Shown: piece by piece, positions 1 through 9,314 of the stretch
Numbering within the stretch: position 1 is the first letter of the stretch
Layout of the letters: each line of letters begins with the position of its first letter
DNA from: Acidimicrobiia bacterium
Lineage (GTDB): Bacteria > Actinomycetota > Acidimicrobiia > Acidimicrobiales > AC-14
Direction: 5' to 3'
Length of the DNA stretch: 64,000 nt
Assembly: GCA_023264995.1 (NCBI GenBank)
Contig: JAHFUR010000006.1
Span: 62,001-126,000, forward strand
Made by a program: the position numbers and the translations under genes
Notes under the pieces: model-generated
What the model was told of the DNA's origin: nothing
The model's database searches: none
What the model saw: the letters and a program-made list of their open reading frames with translations, nothing else

Positions 1-213
1 ATCGCCGAGGAGGTCGAGGTCCAGCTCAAGGCGGAGGGTGACATCAAGCCGCTGCGGGTCGAAGGCCTCGGTGACAGCCAGTGGATCCTGCTCGACTACG
101 GCGATCTCGTCATCCATGTCTTCCTCGACGAGACCCGTGAGTACTACGACCTCGAACGGCTTTGGTCCGACGCTCCCCGGGTGGAGTGGGAGGACGAGGC
201 GGCCCGCAGCTAA
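1..213 (+). CDS. rsfS: Ribosomal silencing factor RsfS (3' part)
   Basis: The reading frame is open from base 1 to a TAA at 211-213 and gives the last 70 residues of an Iojap/RsfS protein. The family signature is visible: GDSQWILLDYGDLVIHVF followed by ETREYYDLERLW. RsfS binds L14 of the 50S subunit and blocks subunit joining when nutrients are scarce; that is family knowledge. The start lies outside the window. Its stop codon overlaps the stop of the converging peptidase gene. Only the N-terminal third is missing, so the assignment is safe. Confidence 0.9.
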   Translation: MAEEVEVQLKAEGDIKPLRVEGLGDSQWILLDYGDLVIHVFLDETREYYDLERLWSDAPRVEWEDEAARS

Positions 214-1052
214 CCGCCGAGGGCGTCCTTGACGGCGGCGCGCGCCTCGTCGACGCTCATGGCCACCAGTTCGGGCAGAGTCCGGCCCAGCCCGGCCACC
301 ACCTGGTCGGCCAGGTAGTAGCCGACCCGCCATTTCCCGTCGACCAGGCCGCCGCCGAAGAAGGTCTCCAGCGCCTCGGGGATGTCGAGCGCGGCCCGGA
401 CGTGCTTGCGCAGCTCGTCGACGTGTTGCTGGCACCACGGCAACCAGTCCTGGGCCTCAGGGTGCCCGTACCAGAAGTAGTCGATCTCGCCGGCGTCGGG
501 CACCGCGGCCCGCGACACCTGGGTGGCCAGGCCCTCGGAGAAGACCATCCACGCCATGTCGTCCTCGGGGATGGTCTGCCCGGCCCGTTCGAGGGCGATC
601 TCATGCCAGCCGTGGCTGCCCTCGTGGGCGACGAGGACCCGGGTCCCTTCAGGCGACTGGAACCACTCGAGGCAGTGGAAGACGGCCACGTCGTCGTGCA
701 GGCGGCCCACCGCCGAGTTGGTGGTGAACGTGCCCACCATGAGGACGTGGACGGGGGACGGTTCGGGCTCTAGGCCCATGAGCGAGGCCAGGTTGGGGTC
801 GATCTCCTCGATCATCCCGGTCATGACCGGCGCCGCTTCACGGGCCCGCTTTCGAATTTCCGACAATTCCCGCACCATGGCCGCCATGCCGCCACCGGGA
901 CCACCGGTGGCCTCTTCGAAAGCGGCGAACACGTCGGTGTTGGCCGCCTGGTAATGGTCCTTCCAGAGCAGTTCGCGCCGGAGCGGGCTCTCTAAACCGG
1001 CCTTGCGGGCATAGGCCTCGAAGGCCGGGATGGTGTCTCGGATCTTGGTGAT
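210..1052 (-). CDS. Putative zinc-dependent peptidase (DUF2268-like)
   Basis: The protein carries an HEGSH (HExxH) zinc-binding motif in VAHEGSHGWHEIAL, and a downstream FSEGLATQ segment whose Glu can be the third ligand, as in gluzincin-like DUF2268 proteins. No signal peptide is seen, so it is probably cytoplasmic. The first ordinary start is GTG at 932, but the same frame upstream still reads like protein (RDTIPAFEAYARKAGLES, then RRELLWKDHYQAANTDVF) back to about 1052 without any ATG, GTG or TTG. An ATC codon at 1052 has AGGA six bases upstream and is my preferred start; a sequencing or real frameshift is the alternative. Substrate unknown. Confidence 0.6.
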   Translation of the reverse strand: MTKIRDTIPAFEAYARKAGLESPLRRELLWKDHYQAANTDVFAAFEEATGGPGGGMAAMVRELSEIRKRAREAAPVMTGMIEEIDPNLASLMGLEPEPSPVHVLMVGTFTTNSAVGRLHDDVAVFHCLEWFQSPEGTRVLVAHEGSHGWHEIALERAGQTIPEDDMAWMVFSEGLATQVSRAAVPDAGEIDYFWYGHPEAQDWLPWCQQHVDELRKHVRAALDIPEALETFFGGGLVDGKWRVGYYLADQVVAGLGRTLPELVAMSVDEARAAVKDALGG

Positions 1053-1134
1053 GCGGCATCCTAACGGCCCGCCGGGGGGTGCCGGTTCGCCTAGGGTAGG
1101 GATGTTCTGCGTTCCCGCCCGAAAAGGAAACCCA

Positions 1135-1536
1135 TTGGCAAAGACCCTTATCGTTCAGTTGACCTGCGACCGGTGCAAGGCGGAGAAGGGGGAGAACGTC
1201 GACGGCGCCGAGACGGTCGGCTTTGGGTTCGATGGCTACGACTACAGCGTCGACCTGTGCGCGGAGCACGCCGCCGACTTCCACAACACCCTGCAGGGCC
1301 TGATCAGCTGGTCATCCGATCGCGTCCGCTCGGGTGGCGCCCGGAAGGCTCGCCGGGCCAGCGCGTCCGACGACTCCGCGGCGGCGGCCGGCTCGGCCAC
1401 GCCGGCTCGCTCGTCGGCCGACCGTGAGCGCCTCAAGGCCATCCGGGAATGGGCCCGGGCCAACGGCACGCCCGACCTCGGCGACCGCGGCCGGATCCCC
1501 CAGGCCATCGTCGCCGCCTACGACGCCGCTCACTGA
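1135..1536 (+). CDS. lsr2: Lsr2-family nucleoid-associated protein
   Basis: The 133-residue protein ends in the Lsr2 DNA-binding domain: REWARANG, then RGRIPQAIVAAYDAA, where RGR is the AT-hook-like loop that enters the minor groove. The N-terminal half has the Lsr2 dimerisation fold pattern (ETVGFGFDGYDYSVDL). Lsr2 is the actinobacterial H-NS analogue that silences AT-rich, often transferred DNA. The TTG start at 1135 is chosen because AAAGGAAA lies just upstream at 1124-1130. Oddity: the N-terminal domain holds CDRC plus a later CAEH, a pattern that could bind zinc and is not part of mycobacterial Lsr2. A strong hairpin follows. Confidence 0.85.
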   Translation: MAKTLIVQLTCDRCKAEKGENVDGAETVGFGFDGYDYSVDLCAEHAADFHNTLQGLISWSSDRVRSGGARKARRASASDDSAAAAGSATPARSSADRERLKAIREWARANGTPDLGDRGRIPQAIVAAYDAAH

Positions 1537-1545
1537 TGCCTGCGC

Positions 1546-1573
1546 CCGCCGGGCCCGATCTCGGGCCCGGCGG
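1546..1573 (+). terminator. Hairpin terminator after lsr2
   Basis: CCGCCGGGCCCGA at 1546-1558 and its exact complement at 1561-1573 form a perfect 13-base-pair GC-rich stem with a minimal loop, nine bases after the lsr2 stop. There is no clear U-tract, as is usual in high-GC actinobacteria. Confidence 0.7.
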
Positions 1574-1617
1574 ACGAAGCCATCAACTGCTGGGGCCGAC
1601 CTGCCGATAGCGCGGGC

Positions 1618-1797
1618 ATGCCATACCCGTACCACCCCCAGTCCGATGGTGAGCTCTATGACGCGCTCGACGCCATGTTCCCGAGCGTGGTCGAACCGGC
1701 TCCGCGTGCCGGCGTGCTCGGACATGCCCCGCAACTGCTGTCGCTTGCCATCGCTGGGCTGATGGCCGCCGAGATCGCCACCGTCCTGTCCCGGTAG
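1618..1797 (+). CDS. Small hypothetical protein (59 aa)
   Basis: An ATG at 1618 opens a 59-residue frame starting MPYPYHPQSDGELYDAL and ending at TAG 1795-1797. The C-terminal half (PQLLSLAIAGLMAAEIATVL) is hydrophobic enough for one amphipathic or membrane helix. No good ribosome-binding site is visible. It sits between the lsr2 terminator and the converging ssrA gene. I do not recognise it; it may be real but is weakly supported. Confidence 0.35.
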   Translation: MPYPYHPQSDGELYDALDAMFPSVVEPAPRAGVLGHAPQLLSLAIAGLMAAEIATVLSR

Positions 1798-1822
1798 AGC
1801 CCGGGCGGCGACCCGGTAGTGG

Positions 1823-2203
1823 TGGTGGAGCTGGAGGGATTCGAACCCTCGTCCGCTCGGTGCCGACTCCCCGTGCTACGACCGTTCCCGAGAGATGGAC
1901 CTGACGCTGTCCTCGTGCCGGGTCACGAACTGCTCGTCACGTCTGTTCCGTGAGGTCAGTCGGTCTTTGCCTACATGTCATCCGGTCTTTCCCGGCTGCC
2001 AACCCTCATTCTGTTCCCAAGGCAAAGGGTCGTCCTCGGCGTGCCCTCTCGGGTCGCTGTTTGACTTGCGTTAGCAGTTCTTAGGCTGCCATTGCGAAGT
2101 CAGGTGTCGTGTTGGCACCTGTTTTTTTGCCCCGTTTAGCGAGTCTGAGCAACTCGGGTCGCACGACAAGCCAACGGTCCCAACGTCGAAACCAGTCAGC
2201 CCC
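1823..2203 (-). ncRNA. ssrA: tmRNA (transfer-messenger RNA)
   Basis: Reading the minus strand, the RNA starts GGGGCUGACUGGUUUCGAC at 2203 and ends AGCUCCACCA at 1823, with CCA encoded. The 5' GGGGCUG pairs with 3' CAGCUCC to form the seven-base acceptor stem, and a GGUUCGAAUCC T-arm precedes the 3' end. The tag frame runs from 2116 to the UAA at 2083-2081 and encodes ANTTPDFAMAA; the family norm ends in ALAA, so AMAA is a small variation. With SmpB it rescues stalled ribosomes and tags the peptide for ClpXP. TAGAAT at 2238-2233, overlapping the smpB stop, is a possible -10 for a precursor. Confidence 0.95.
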
Positions 2204-2235
2204 AGATGGAAAGATGCGGTACTGCGCCCGCCATT

Positions 2236-2724
2236 CTACCTGCCCTTGGGGGACATGGCTTTCGCCGCCTCCCGGGCTGCGTCCCGCTCGGCGATGGCGT
2301 GGCGCTTGTCGTAGTTGCGCCGGCCACGGGCCAGGCCCAGTTCGATCTTGGCCTTGCCCTCCTTGAAGTAGACCGACAGAGGGATGATCGTGAGCCCCTC
2401 CCGGGCCGTCCGCTCGGCCAGCTCGTCGATCTCGAAGCGGTGCAGGAGCAGCTTGCGCCGGCGTTCGGGATCGTGGCCGCCGAACCCGTCGGTCAGCTCG
2501 TACGGCGCGATGTGCACGCCGATCAGCCACAGCTCGCCGTCCTCGGCCCGGGCGTGGGCGTCCTTCAGCACGATCTTGCCCTCGCGGAGCGACTTGACCT
2601 CGGTGCCGACCAGGGACATCCCGGCCTCGAACGTGTCGAGCACGTCGTAGTCGTGCCGGGCCTTGCGGTTGCTGGCGACGACCTTCGTGCCGTCGCGGGA
2701 GGTCGACGGTCCCTTGGAAGGCAT
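2236..2724 (-). CDS. smpB: SsrA-binding protein SmpB
   Basis: A 162-residue protein with the whole SmpB pattern: NRKARHDYDVLDTFEAG, GTEVKSLREGK, NYDKRH near the C-terminus and a basic tail (KAMSPKGR). It binds tmRNA and sits in the ribosomal A site in trans-translation. The ATG at 2724 (MPSKGPST) gives the usual family length. It lies directly upstream of ssrA on the same strand, 32 bases apart, so the two partners probably share transcription. The divergent JAMM gene starts only 25 bases away. Confidence 0.95.
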   Translation of the reverse strand: MPSKGPSTSRDGTKVVASNRKARHDYDVLDTFEAGMSLVGTEVKSLREGKIVLKDAHARAEDGELWLIGVHIAPYELTDGFGGHDPERRRKLLLHRFEIDELAERTAREGLTIIPLSVYFKEGKAKIELGLARGRRNYDKRHAIAERDAAREAAKAMSPKGR

Positions 2725-2749
2725 CGTCCGGAGAGTACCCTCGACCTCC

Positions 2750-3181
2750 GTGCTCCGGATCAGCCGCGCCCACTGGCAAGCCATGATCGACCATGCCCTC
2801 GAGGAGGCGGCCAAGCCGGCCGAGGCCTGCGGCCTGTTGGCCGGGGAGCTGGGCGACTTCGACGTCAAGGCCGTGTACCCCTGTGCCAACGCCGCGCCAC
2901 CCGAGAAGCAGGACCTGGTCTACGAGCTGGACTCCGGGGATTACCTCAAGGCCGACCGCGACGCCCAGGCCAACGGCTGGGAGATCATCGGTGTGTACCA
3001 CTCCCATACCCACACCGAGGCCTTGCCCTCGCCCACCGATATCGCCCAGGCGCCCGACCCCTCCTGGCACTACATCCTGGTCTCGACGCGGCACCCGGCT
3101 GCGGTGGTCCGCTCGTTCACGATCGTCGACGGGCAGGTGGCCGAGGAACCTCTGGTCCTGGAAAGGCCACCGGCTAGGTAA
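2750..3181 (+). CDS. mec: JAMM/Mec-type metallopeptidase
   Basis: This 143-residue protein has the JAB1/MPN/Mov34 zinc site: EACGLLAG early, then HSHTHTEALPSPTD supplying the two His and the Asp. In Mycobacterium tuberculosis the same position holds Mec+, which cuts cysteine from the C-terminus of the carrier CysO. The immediate downstream cysO-cysM pair makes that role very likely here. GTG at 2750 is chosen because it opens the conserved VLRISRAHWQAM; starts further upstream would run into smpB. Confidence 0.85.
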   Translation: MLRISRAHWQAMIDHALEEAAKPAEACGLLAGELGDFDVKAVYPCANAAPPEKQDLVYELDSGDYLKADRDAQANGWEIIGVYHSHTHTEALPSPTDIAQAPDPSWHYILVSTRHPAAVVRSFTIVDGQVAEEPLVLERPPAR

Positions 3182-3223
3182 GGTTTTGCTGTCCTGTCTT
3201 TCCCCGATGGAGGCCCGCCCGCT

Positions 3224-3499
3224 GTGCCTGTCGAAGTGCGACTGCCAACTGTCCTCCGCCAGCATGCCGCCGGCCAGTCGTCGGTCAGGGCCAACGGTTC
3301 GACCATCGGCGAGGTGTTCGAGGACCTGCTCCGCCAGTTCCCGCTGCTGGCCGGCCAGGTCATCACCGAGGACGGCACTCTCCACAAGTTCGTGAACGTG
3401 TACCGCAACGACGACGACGTCCGCTTCCTCGACAAGCTGGCCACCCCCGTGGCCGACGCCGACGTGGTCACCATCCTGCCGGCCGTCGCCGGGGGCTGA
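3224..3499 (+). CDS. cysO: MoaD/ThiS-family sulfur carrier CysO
   Basis: A 91-residue ubiquitin-like carrier protein of the MoaD/ThiS superfamily ending in the diagnostic Gly-Gly (AVAGG), the site that is thiocarboxylated. In mycobacteria CysO-COSH delivers sulfur to CysM to make cysteine under oxidative stress. Start is GTG at 3224 after a 42-base gap from mec. The order mec-cysO-cysM is the known operon. Confidence 0.88.
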   Translation: MPVEVRLPTVLRQHAAGQSSVRANGSTIGEVFEDLLRQFPLLAGQVITEDGTLHKFVNVYRNDDDVRFLDKLATPVADADVVTILPAVAGG

Positions 3500-3514
3500 G
3501 GCCGTACCAACCCG

Positions 3515-4453
<939 letters not shown>

Positions 4454-4458
4454 CCGCC

Positions 4459-5262
4459 GTGGACGACCGCCCCATCGGCATGTTCGACAGTGGGTTCGGC
4501 GGCCTCACCGTCGCCCGGGCCCTCATCGACCTCCTCCCTGGCGAGGACCTCGTCTACTTCGGCGACACCGCCCGCTACCCCTACGGGCCGCGTCCGCTGG
4601 ACGAGGTACGCGACTTCGCCCTCCAGGTGACCAAGCTCCTCGTGGAGCGCCACGACGTGAAGATGGTGGTCGTCGCCTGCAACACCGCGGCCGCCGCCGC
4701 CCTGGACCTGCTGCGCTTCGAGTGCGAGGTGCCGGTGGTCAGCGTGGTCGACCCGGGGGCGCGGGCACTGGTGCGAGCCACCCGCAGCGGCCGGGTAGGG
4801 GTGATCGGCACCGTCGGTACGATCGGCTCGGGCGCCTACCAGCGGGCGGTGCGGGCCACGCGGGCGCCGGTCGAGCTGAGCTGCGCGGCGTGCCCGGGCT
4901 TCGTGGAGTTCGTCGAGCGGGGCGAGACCGACAGCGAGCAGGTCCATGTGCTGGCCGAGCGCCTGCTGGCCCCCCTGGTGGAGGCCAAGGTCGACAGCCT
5001 GCTGCTCGGCTGCACCCACTACCCGTTCCTGGCCCGCACGATCGGCGACGTGATGGGCCGTGAGGTCGTGCTGGTGTCGTCGGCCGACGAGACGGCGTTC
5101 GAGGTCCGGGCCATCCTGGCCGATACCGGCCTGGGCCGGCGGTCGGCGGCCAAGGGCAACCATCGCTTCGTGTCGTCGGGCGACGTGGCATGGTTCCGGG
5201 CACTCGGCAGCCGGCTCCTCGGCCCGGAGCTCGATGGGGTGGAGGGTTGGGAGTGGGGCTAG
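4459..5262 (+). CDS. murI: Glutamate racemase
   Basis: MurI interconverts L- and D-glutamate for peptidoglycan. The 267-residue sequence shows [13 protein letters not shown], the first catalytic cysteine in VACNTAAA and the second in [10 protein letters not shown], and [14 protein letters not shown] at 4459 is five bases after the cysM stop, so it is in the same operon, as in mycobacteria. The 3' end overlaps the next gene by about 10 bases. Confidence 0.95.
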   Translation: MDDRPIGMFDSGFGGLTVARALIDLLPGEDLVYFGDTARYPYGPRPLDEVRDFALQVTKLLVERHDVKMVVVACNTAAAAALDLLRFECEVPVVSVVDPGARALVRATRSGRVGVIGTVGTIGSGAYQRAVRATRAPVELSCAACPGFVEFVERGETDSEQVHVLAERLLAPLVEAKVDSLLLGCTHYPFLARTIGDVMGREVVLVSSADETAFEVRAILADTGLGRRSAAKGNHRFVSSGDVAWFRALGSRLLGPELDGVEGWEWG

Positions 5263-5975
5263 CTGTGACGGTCCTGGGCTGTTCGGGGTCGTACCCCGGG
5301 CCGGGCGGGGCGTGCAGCGGGTACCTCCTCGACGACGGGGCCACCCGCGTCTGGATGGACGCCGGCCCCGGCACGCTGGCCAACCTGCAGCGCCACATCA
5401 CCGTCGACCGGCTCGACGCCATCGTCCTGAGCCACGAGCACCCCGACCACTGGACCGACATCGAGGGCTGGAGCAACGTCCTGCGGTTCGTCCTGCACCG
5501 CACCGGGTTCCCGGTGTACGCGCCCGCCGGGCTGCGCCGCCACACCTACGGCGACACCCGGCCCCAGATGGCGTGGGCCGACGTCGCCGGCGGCGACACG
5601 GTGAGCGTCGGCACCATGGCCTTCACGTTCTCCCGGACCGACCACGGGCCGGAGACGCTGGGGATGCGGGTCGACGCCGGCGGGCGGTCGCTCGGCTATT
5701 CGGCGGACACCGGGCCGGCGTGGTCGCTCGAGGCGCTCGGCACTGGGATCGATCTGGCACTGTGCGAGGCGACCATGTCGCCCGAGAAGGAGGGGACCTT
5801 GCAACATCTCACTGCCCGGCAGGCCGGCGCGTCGGCGCGGGCGGCCGGCGCCGGCCGGCTCGTGCTGACCCACCTGTGGGCCACGCTCGACCCGGTGCAG
5901 TCAGGCCAGGACGGCGCCGAGGCGTTCGGCGCGCCCGTCGAGGTGGCGGCCGTCGGCGCCCGGTACGAGGTATGA
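5253..5975 (+). CDS. Metallo-beta-lactamase-fold phosphodiesterase-like hydrolase (Rv1339-like)
   Basis: A 240-residue metallo-beta-lactamase-fold protein with the zinc motif [12 protein letters not shown], a SADTGPAW segment and a late [10 protein letters not shown]. Its position between murI and rph matches mycobacterial Rv1339, reported as an atypical cyclic-AMP phosphodiesterase; applying that activity here is inference. GTG 5253 is my choice since it overlaps the murI end; GTG 5265 is possible. The gene ends with ATGA overlapping rph. Confidence 0.8.
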   Translation: MGLAVTVLGCSGSYPGPGGACSGYLLDDGATRVWMDAGPGTLANLQRHITVDRLDAIVLSHEHPDHWTDIEGWSNVLRFVLHRTGFPVYAPAGLRRHTYGDTRPQMAWADVAGGDTVSVGTMAFTFSRTDHGPETLGMRVDAGGRSLGYSADTGPAWSLEALGTGIDLALCEATMSPEKEGTLQHLTARQAGASARAAGAGRLVLTHLWATLDPVQSGQDGAEAFGAPVEVAAVGARYEV

Positions 5976-6706
5976 GGCGCGACGGCCGCCAGCCCGACGA
6001 CCTGCGCCCCCTCACCTTCGTGCGGGACTACACCGAGATGGCCGCTGGCTCGGTCCTGGTGTCGATGGGCAAGACCCGCGTGCTGTGCACGGCGTCGGTC
6101 GACGAGCGGGTCCCGCCGTGGATGCGGGGCAAGGGCACGGGTTGGGTGACGGCGGAGTACTCGATGCTGCCCGGCTCCACGCCCGAGCGCAGCAACCGGG
6201 AGGTGAACAAGGGCAAGCCGTCGGGCCGGACCCAGGAGATCCAGCGCCTCATCGGCCGGGCCCTGCGGTCGGTGACCGACATGAAGCTGATGGGGGAGCG
6301 GCAGATCCTCGTCGACTGCGACGTGCTGCAGGCCGACGGCGGCACCCGGACGGCCTCGATCACCGGTGCCTACGTGGCCCTGCACGACGCCTGCACCCGG
6401 CTGGTGGCCGCGGGCAAGCTGCCGGCCCACCCGCTGACCACGGCCTGCGCCGCCGTGTCGGTGGGAGTGGTCGACGCCATGGCCCTCCTCGACCTCGACT
6501 ACTCCGAGGACGTCCGGGCCGAGGTCGACATGAACGTGGTCATGACCGGCACCGGGCGCTTCGTCGAGGTCCAGGGCACGGCCGAGGGGCTGCCCTTCAG
6601 CCGGGCCGAGCTCGACGACCTGCTGGGCCTGGCCGAGCACGGGATCGCGTCGATCCTCGATGCCCAGGCCGAGCTGCTGCTGGCGCCGCCGCCGCCCCGG
6701 GCGTGA
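5972..6706 (+). CDS. rph: Ribonuclease PH
   Basis: The 244-residue protein begins [14 protein letters not shown] and holds [12 protein letters not shown], the [13 protein letters not shown] phosphate-binding region and the [14 protein letters not shown] signature of RNase PH, a phosphorolytic 3' exonuclease that trims tRNA 3' ends. The ATG is in the ATGA overlap with the preceding gene, and its end overlaps rdgB by four bases, so the genes are probably translationally coupled. Confidence 0.95.
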   Translation: MRRDGRQPDDLRPLTFVRDYTEMAAGSVLVSMGKTRVLCTASVDERVPPWMRGKGTGWVTAEYSMLPGSTPERSNREVNKGKPSGRTQEIQRLIGRALRSVTDMKLMGERQILVDCDVLQADGGTRTASITGAYVALHDACTRLVAAGKLPAHPLTTACAAVSVGVVDAMALLDLDYSEDVRAEVDMNVVMTGTGRFVEVQGTAEGLPFSRAELDDLLGLAEHGIASILDAQAELLLAPPPPRA

Positions 6707-7299
6707 CCCTGCGCCTCGTCCTGGCCACGGCCAACCCGGACAAGGCCCGGGAGCTGGCTGCGCTCCTCGACGGGTTCGACGTGGCCCTGCGCCCCACCGA
6801 CCTGGCCGACGTGGAGGAGGACGCCGCCACCCTCGAGGGCAACGCCCGCCTCAAGGCCCAGGCCGTCGGGGCCGCCACCGGGGAGCTGGCCGTCGCCGAC
6901 GACACCGGGCTCGAGGTCGACGCCCTGGGCGGCCGCCCCGGCGTCTACGCCGCCCGCTACGCCGGTCCCGGTGCCACCTACGCCGACAACGTGGCCAAGC
7001 TGCTGGTGGAGCTGGCCGACGTGCCAGCGGGGGAGCGCACGGCCCGGTTCCGGACCGTCGCCGTGGCCCTGTACCCCGACGGTCGCGAGATCGTGGCTGA
7101 GGGGTCGGTGGCGGGGGTCATCGCCGAATGGCCGGCAGGTGGGGGCGGGTTCGGGTACGACCCCGTGTTCGTGCCCGAAGGCGGTGGCGGCCGCACCTTC
7201 GCCCAGATGACCACCGAGGAGAAGGCCGGCGTGTCCCACCGGGGCCGGGCGCTGCGGGCGCTGGCCGCGCAGCTCACCGGGGAAAGGCCGACCGCGTAA
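6703..7299 (+). CDS. rdgB: dITP/XTP pyrophosphatase RdgB
   Basis: A 198-residue HAM1 family protein that removes non-canonical purine triphosphates such as dITP and XTP. Seen: [18 protein letters not shown], the catalytic [24 protein letters not shown] and [14 protein letters not shown] plus [14 protein letters not shown] at 6703 lies in a GTGA overlap with rph. It is the last gene of the mec-to-rdgB series. Confidence 0.95.
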   Translation: MTLRLVLATANPDKARELAALLDGFDVALRPTDLADVEEDAATLEGNARLKAQAVGAATGELAVADDTGLEVDALGGRPGVYAARYAGPGATYADNVAKLLVELADVPAGERTARFRTVAVALYPDGREIVAEGSVAGVIAEWPAGGGGFGYDPVFVPEGGGGRTFAQMTTEEKAGVSHRGRALRALAAQLTGERPTA

Positions 7300-7302
7300 A
7301 TT

Positions 7303-7330
7303 GTTACCCAAGCTAATTAGCTTGGTAAAC
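7303..7330. promoter_or_regulatory. Palindromic operator at MFS promoter
   Basis: CCAAGCTAATTAGCTTGG at 7308-7325 is a perfect 18-bp palindrome with an AT centre; outer GTT (7303-7305) and AAC (7328-7330) also pair. TAAACT at 7326-7331 fits an actinobacterial -10 and places transcription start at about 7338, one base before the GTG at 7339. The palindrome therefore lies where a repressor would block this promoter. The regulator is not encoded nearby. Confidence 0.6.
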
Positions 7331-7338
7331 TATCTGGC

Positions 7339-8616
7339 GTGACCCGGCTCCAGCGAGCGACCCGAGAGACGTTCCGCTCGTTGCAGGTGCGGAACTTCCG
7401 CCTCTTCTTCGGGGGCCAGCTCATCTCCCAAGTGGGGAACTGGCTCACCCTCGTCGCCCAGGCCCTGCTCGTGCTGAAGCTGACCGACAGCGGCGTGGCC
7501 CTGGGGTTCCTGGCCGCGGCCCAGTTCGGGCCGGTCCTCGTGCTGGGCGCCTTCGCCGGCCTGGTGGCCGACCGGTCCGACAAGCGCAAGCTCCTGTTGC
7601 TGGTGCAGTCCCTGGCCATGGCCCAGTCGTTCGGGCTGGCGGCCCTGGTCTTCGCCGGCCGGCCGCCGGTGCTGGCCATCTACGCCGTGGCCATGCTGGG
7701 CGGGCTGGCCAACGCCTTCGACAACCCGGCCCGGCGGTCCTTCGTGGTCGAGCTGGTCCCGCCCGAGGACATCTCCAACGCGGTGAGCCTGAACAGCGCC
7801 CTGATGACGGGGTCGCGGGTCTTCGGGCCGGCCCTGGCCGGCCTGCTCATCACCACGGTCGGCTTCGGGTGGTGCTTCGTCGTCGACGGCATCTCGTACG
7901 TGGCGGTGCTGGTCGGCCTGTGGCGGATGGATGTCGGCCAGATCCGCCGGGCCGTCGTCGCACCACGGGGCCGGGGCCAGGTGCGGGAGGGGGTCCGCTA
8001 CGCCCGCAGCGTCCCCGAGCTATGGATCCCGCTGACCATGATGGCGGTGATCGGCACGCTGGCCTTCAACTTCCAGACCGTGCTGCCCCTCTTCACCACC
8101 CGCGACCTCGGTGGGAGCACGCTGACGTTCACCCTCCTGATGTCGGTCATCAGCGCCGGGTCACTGGCCGGCGCCCTGGCCACGGCCCGGCGCCGGTCGA
8201 TCGGCATGTACACCGTGAGCCTGGCCGCCCTCGGCTTCGGTGCGTCGATGGGCGTGCTGGCCCTGGTCCCCAACCAACCCCTGGCCTTCCTCGTGGGGGT
8301 GTTCGTGGGCCTGTCCAGCATCTCGTTCATGACGACGTCCACGGCTATCGTGCAGACGACGGCGGCGCCGACCATGCGCGGGCGCGTGCTGGCCCTGCAA
8401 AGCATGGTGTTCCTCGGGAGCACGCCGATCGGCGGCCCTATCGTCGGCCTGGTTTCCCAGCACTTCGGGGCCCGGTACAGCCTGGGGCTGGGCGCCCTGG
8501 CCACGCTGGGCGCCGGCGGGTTCGGCGTGCTCAAGGTGCGGGGCCACGCCCGCACCGGGCCGGCGATCAGCCCAGCCGTGGTGGCCGAGGCGGTGTTCGC
8601 CCCTCAGGCGTCCTGA
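7339..8616 (+). CDS. MFS exporter (MFS_3/EntS-like)
   Basis: A 425-residue major facilitator with about 12 hydrophobic segments. The N-terminus (FRSLQVRNFRLFFGGQLIS), GLVADRSDKRKLLLL loop between helices 2 and 3, and DNPARRSFVVELV are typical of the enterobactin-exporter/drug-efflux branch. The substrate cannot be read from sequence. The start GTG follows a palindromic operator and a near-leaderless promoter, suggesting induction by its substrate. A long hairpin follows the stop. Confidence 0.85.
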   Translation: MTRLQRATRETFRSLQVRNFRLFFGGQLISQVGNWLTLVAQALLVLKLTDSGVALGFLAAAQFGPVLVLGAFAGLVADRSDKRKLLLLVQSLAMAQSFGLAALVFAGRPPVLAIYAVAMLGGLANAFDNPARRSFVVELVPPEDISNAVSLNSALMTGSRVFGPALAGLLITTVGFGWCFVVDGISYVAVLVGLWRMDVGQIRRAVVAPRGRGQVREGVRYARSVPELWIPLTMMAVIGTLAFNFQTVLPLFTTRDLGGSTLTFTLLMSVISAGSLAGALATARRRSIGMYTVSLAALGFGASMGVLALVPNQPLAFLVGVFVGLSSISFMTTSTAIVQTTAAPTMRGRVLALQSMVFLGSTPIGGPIVGLVSQHFGARYSLGLGALATLGAGGFGVLKVRGHARTGPAISPAVVAEAVFAPQAS

Positions 8617-8618
8617 CG

Positions 8619-8656
8619 CGCAAAAGAGACATCGGCTCCCCGATGTCTCGTTTGCG
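8619..8656 (+). terminator. Strong hairpin after MFS gene
   Basis: Arms 8619-8635 and 8640-8656 are 17 bases each with a single mismatch and a four-base loop (CTCC), beginning three bases after the MFS stop. The stem core GAGACATCGG/CCGATGTCTC is perfect. No U-tract follows. It most likely ends MFS transcription. Confidence 0.75.
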
Positions 8657-8957
8657 TACTCCTACGTTCCGCTTCTCCGGTCCGGTGCGTGGGTCGGGGC
8701 CACCCATCGTGGCAGGACGGCCAGGCCGGCGGTGGTTCCCGCTCCCTGGGCCGGCCCTCGTCTGCGCTGGCGGCTGGTGACAGTCGGGCGGCGGAGAAGT
8801 GGTCGCATAGGGCCCTGCCTCCCTAGTCGGGCGGACCGCTTTCCCCACTCTCGGAACTCGTGGCCTGCATTCGAGGGAACCTCCTTACTGCTCGAGGAAA
8901 CACCTACTCACGCAGCGTCGCGCCGCCGGCGCCGGGTGTCAACGGGCCGAAGGGCAC
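8657..8957. other. Intergenic region without a gene
   Basis: About 300 bases between the MFS terminator and the ArsR promoter. Open frames on both strands here are short, lack start signals and show no recognisable protein pattern. I see no RNA gene or repeat. Confidence 0.5.
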
Positions 8958-8985
8958 TTGACATGTGACTAGAAGGTCACATATT
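8958..8985 (+). promoter_or_regulatory. arsR promoter with overlapping operator
   Basis: TTGACA at 8958-8963 and CATATT at 8980-8985 are separated by 16 bases. Between and across them lies the inverted repeat ATGTGAC (8963-8969), six-base spacer, GTCACAT (8976-8982), a typical ArsR-type operator covering the core promoter. Predicted transcription start is about 8992, two bases before the GTG, so the mRNA should be leaderless and autorepressed. Confidence 0.75.
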
Positions 8986-8993
8986 GTCCGGGT

Positions 8994-9314
8994 GTGAGCG
9001 ACGACGACCTGGTGTTCAAGGCGCTCGCCGACCCCACGCGGCGCCACCTGCTCGACCGCCTGTTCGTGCGGGACGGCCGGACCCTCACCGAGCTCGAGTC
9101 GGAGCTGACCATGACCCGCTTCGGCGTCATGAAGCACCTGCGGGTGCTCGAGGAGGCCGGTCTGGTCGTCACCAGGAAGTCGGGTCGGGAGAAGTTGCAC
9201 TTCCTGAACCCGGTGCCCATCCGGTTGCTCCACGACCGGTGGATCGACAAGTACACCGAGCGCCATGTGTCGGCGCTCGTCGACCTGAAGAAGGAACTGG
9301 AGGAAACGTCATGA
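8994..9314 (+). CDS. ArsR-family transcriptional regulator
   Basis: A 106-residue winged-helix protein: ALADPTRRHLLDRL, LTELESELTMTRFGVMKHLRVLEEAGLV and a wing with KSGREKLHFLNP. It lacks the ELCVCDL metal site of SmtB/ArsR, so it is probably of the non-metal subgroup that accompanies SRPBCC proteins. It overlaps the next gene by ATGA and likely represses the pair through the palindrome in its own promoter. Confidence 0.88.
   Translation: MSDDDLVFKALADPTRRHLLDRLFVRDGRTLTELESELTMTRFGVMKHLRVLEEAGLVVTRKSGREKLHFLNPVPIRLLHDRWIDKYTERHVSALVDLKKELEETS

Noticed and set aside
1823-1860. A tRNA-like T-arm suggesting a tRNA gene on the minus strand
   Set aside because: It is the tRNA-like 3' end of tmRNA, which pairs with the 5' end at 2203; no anticodon arm is present.
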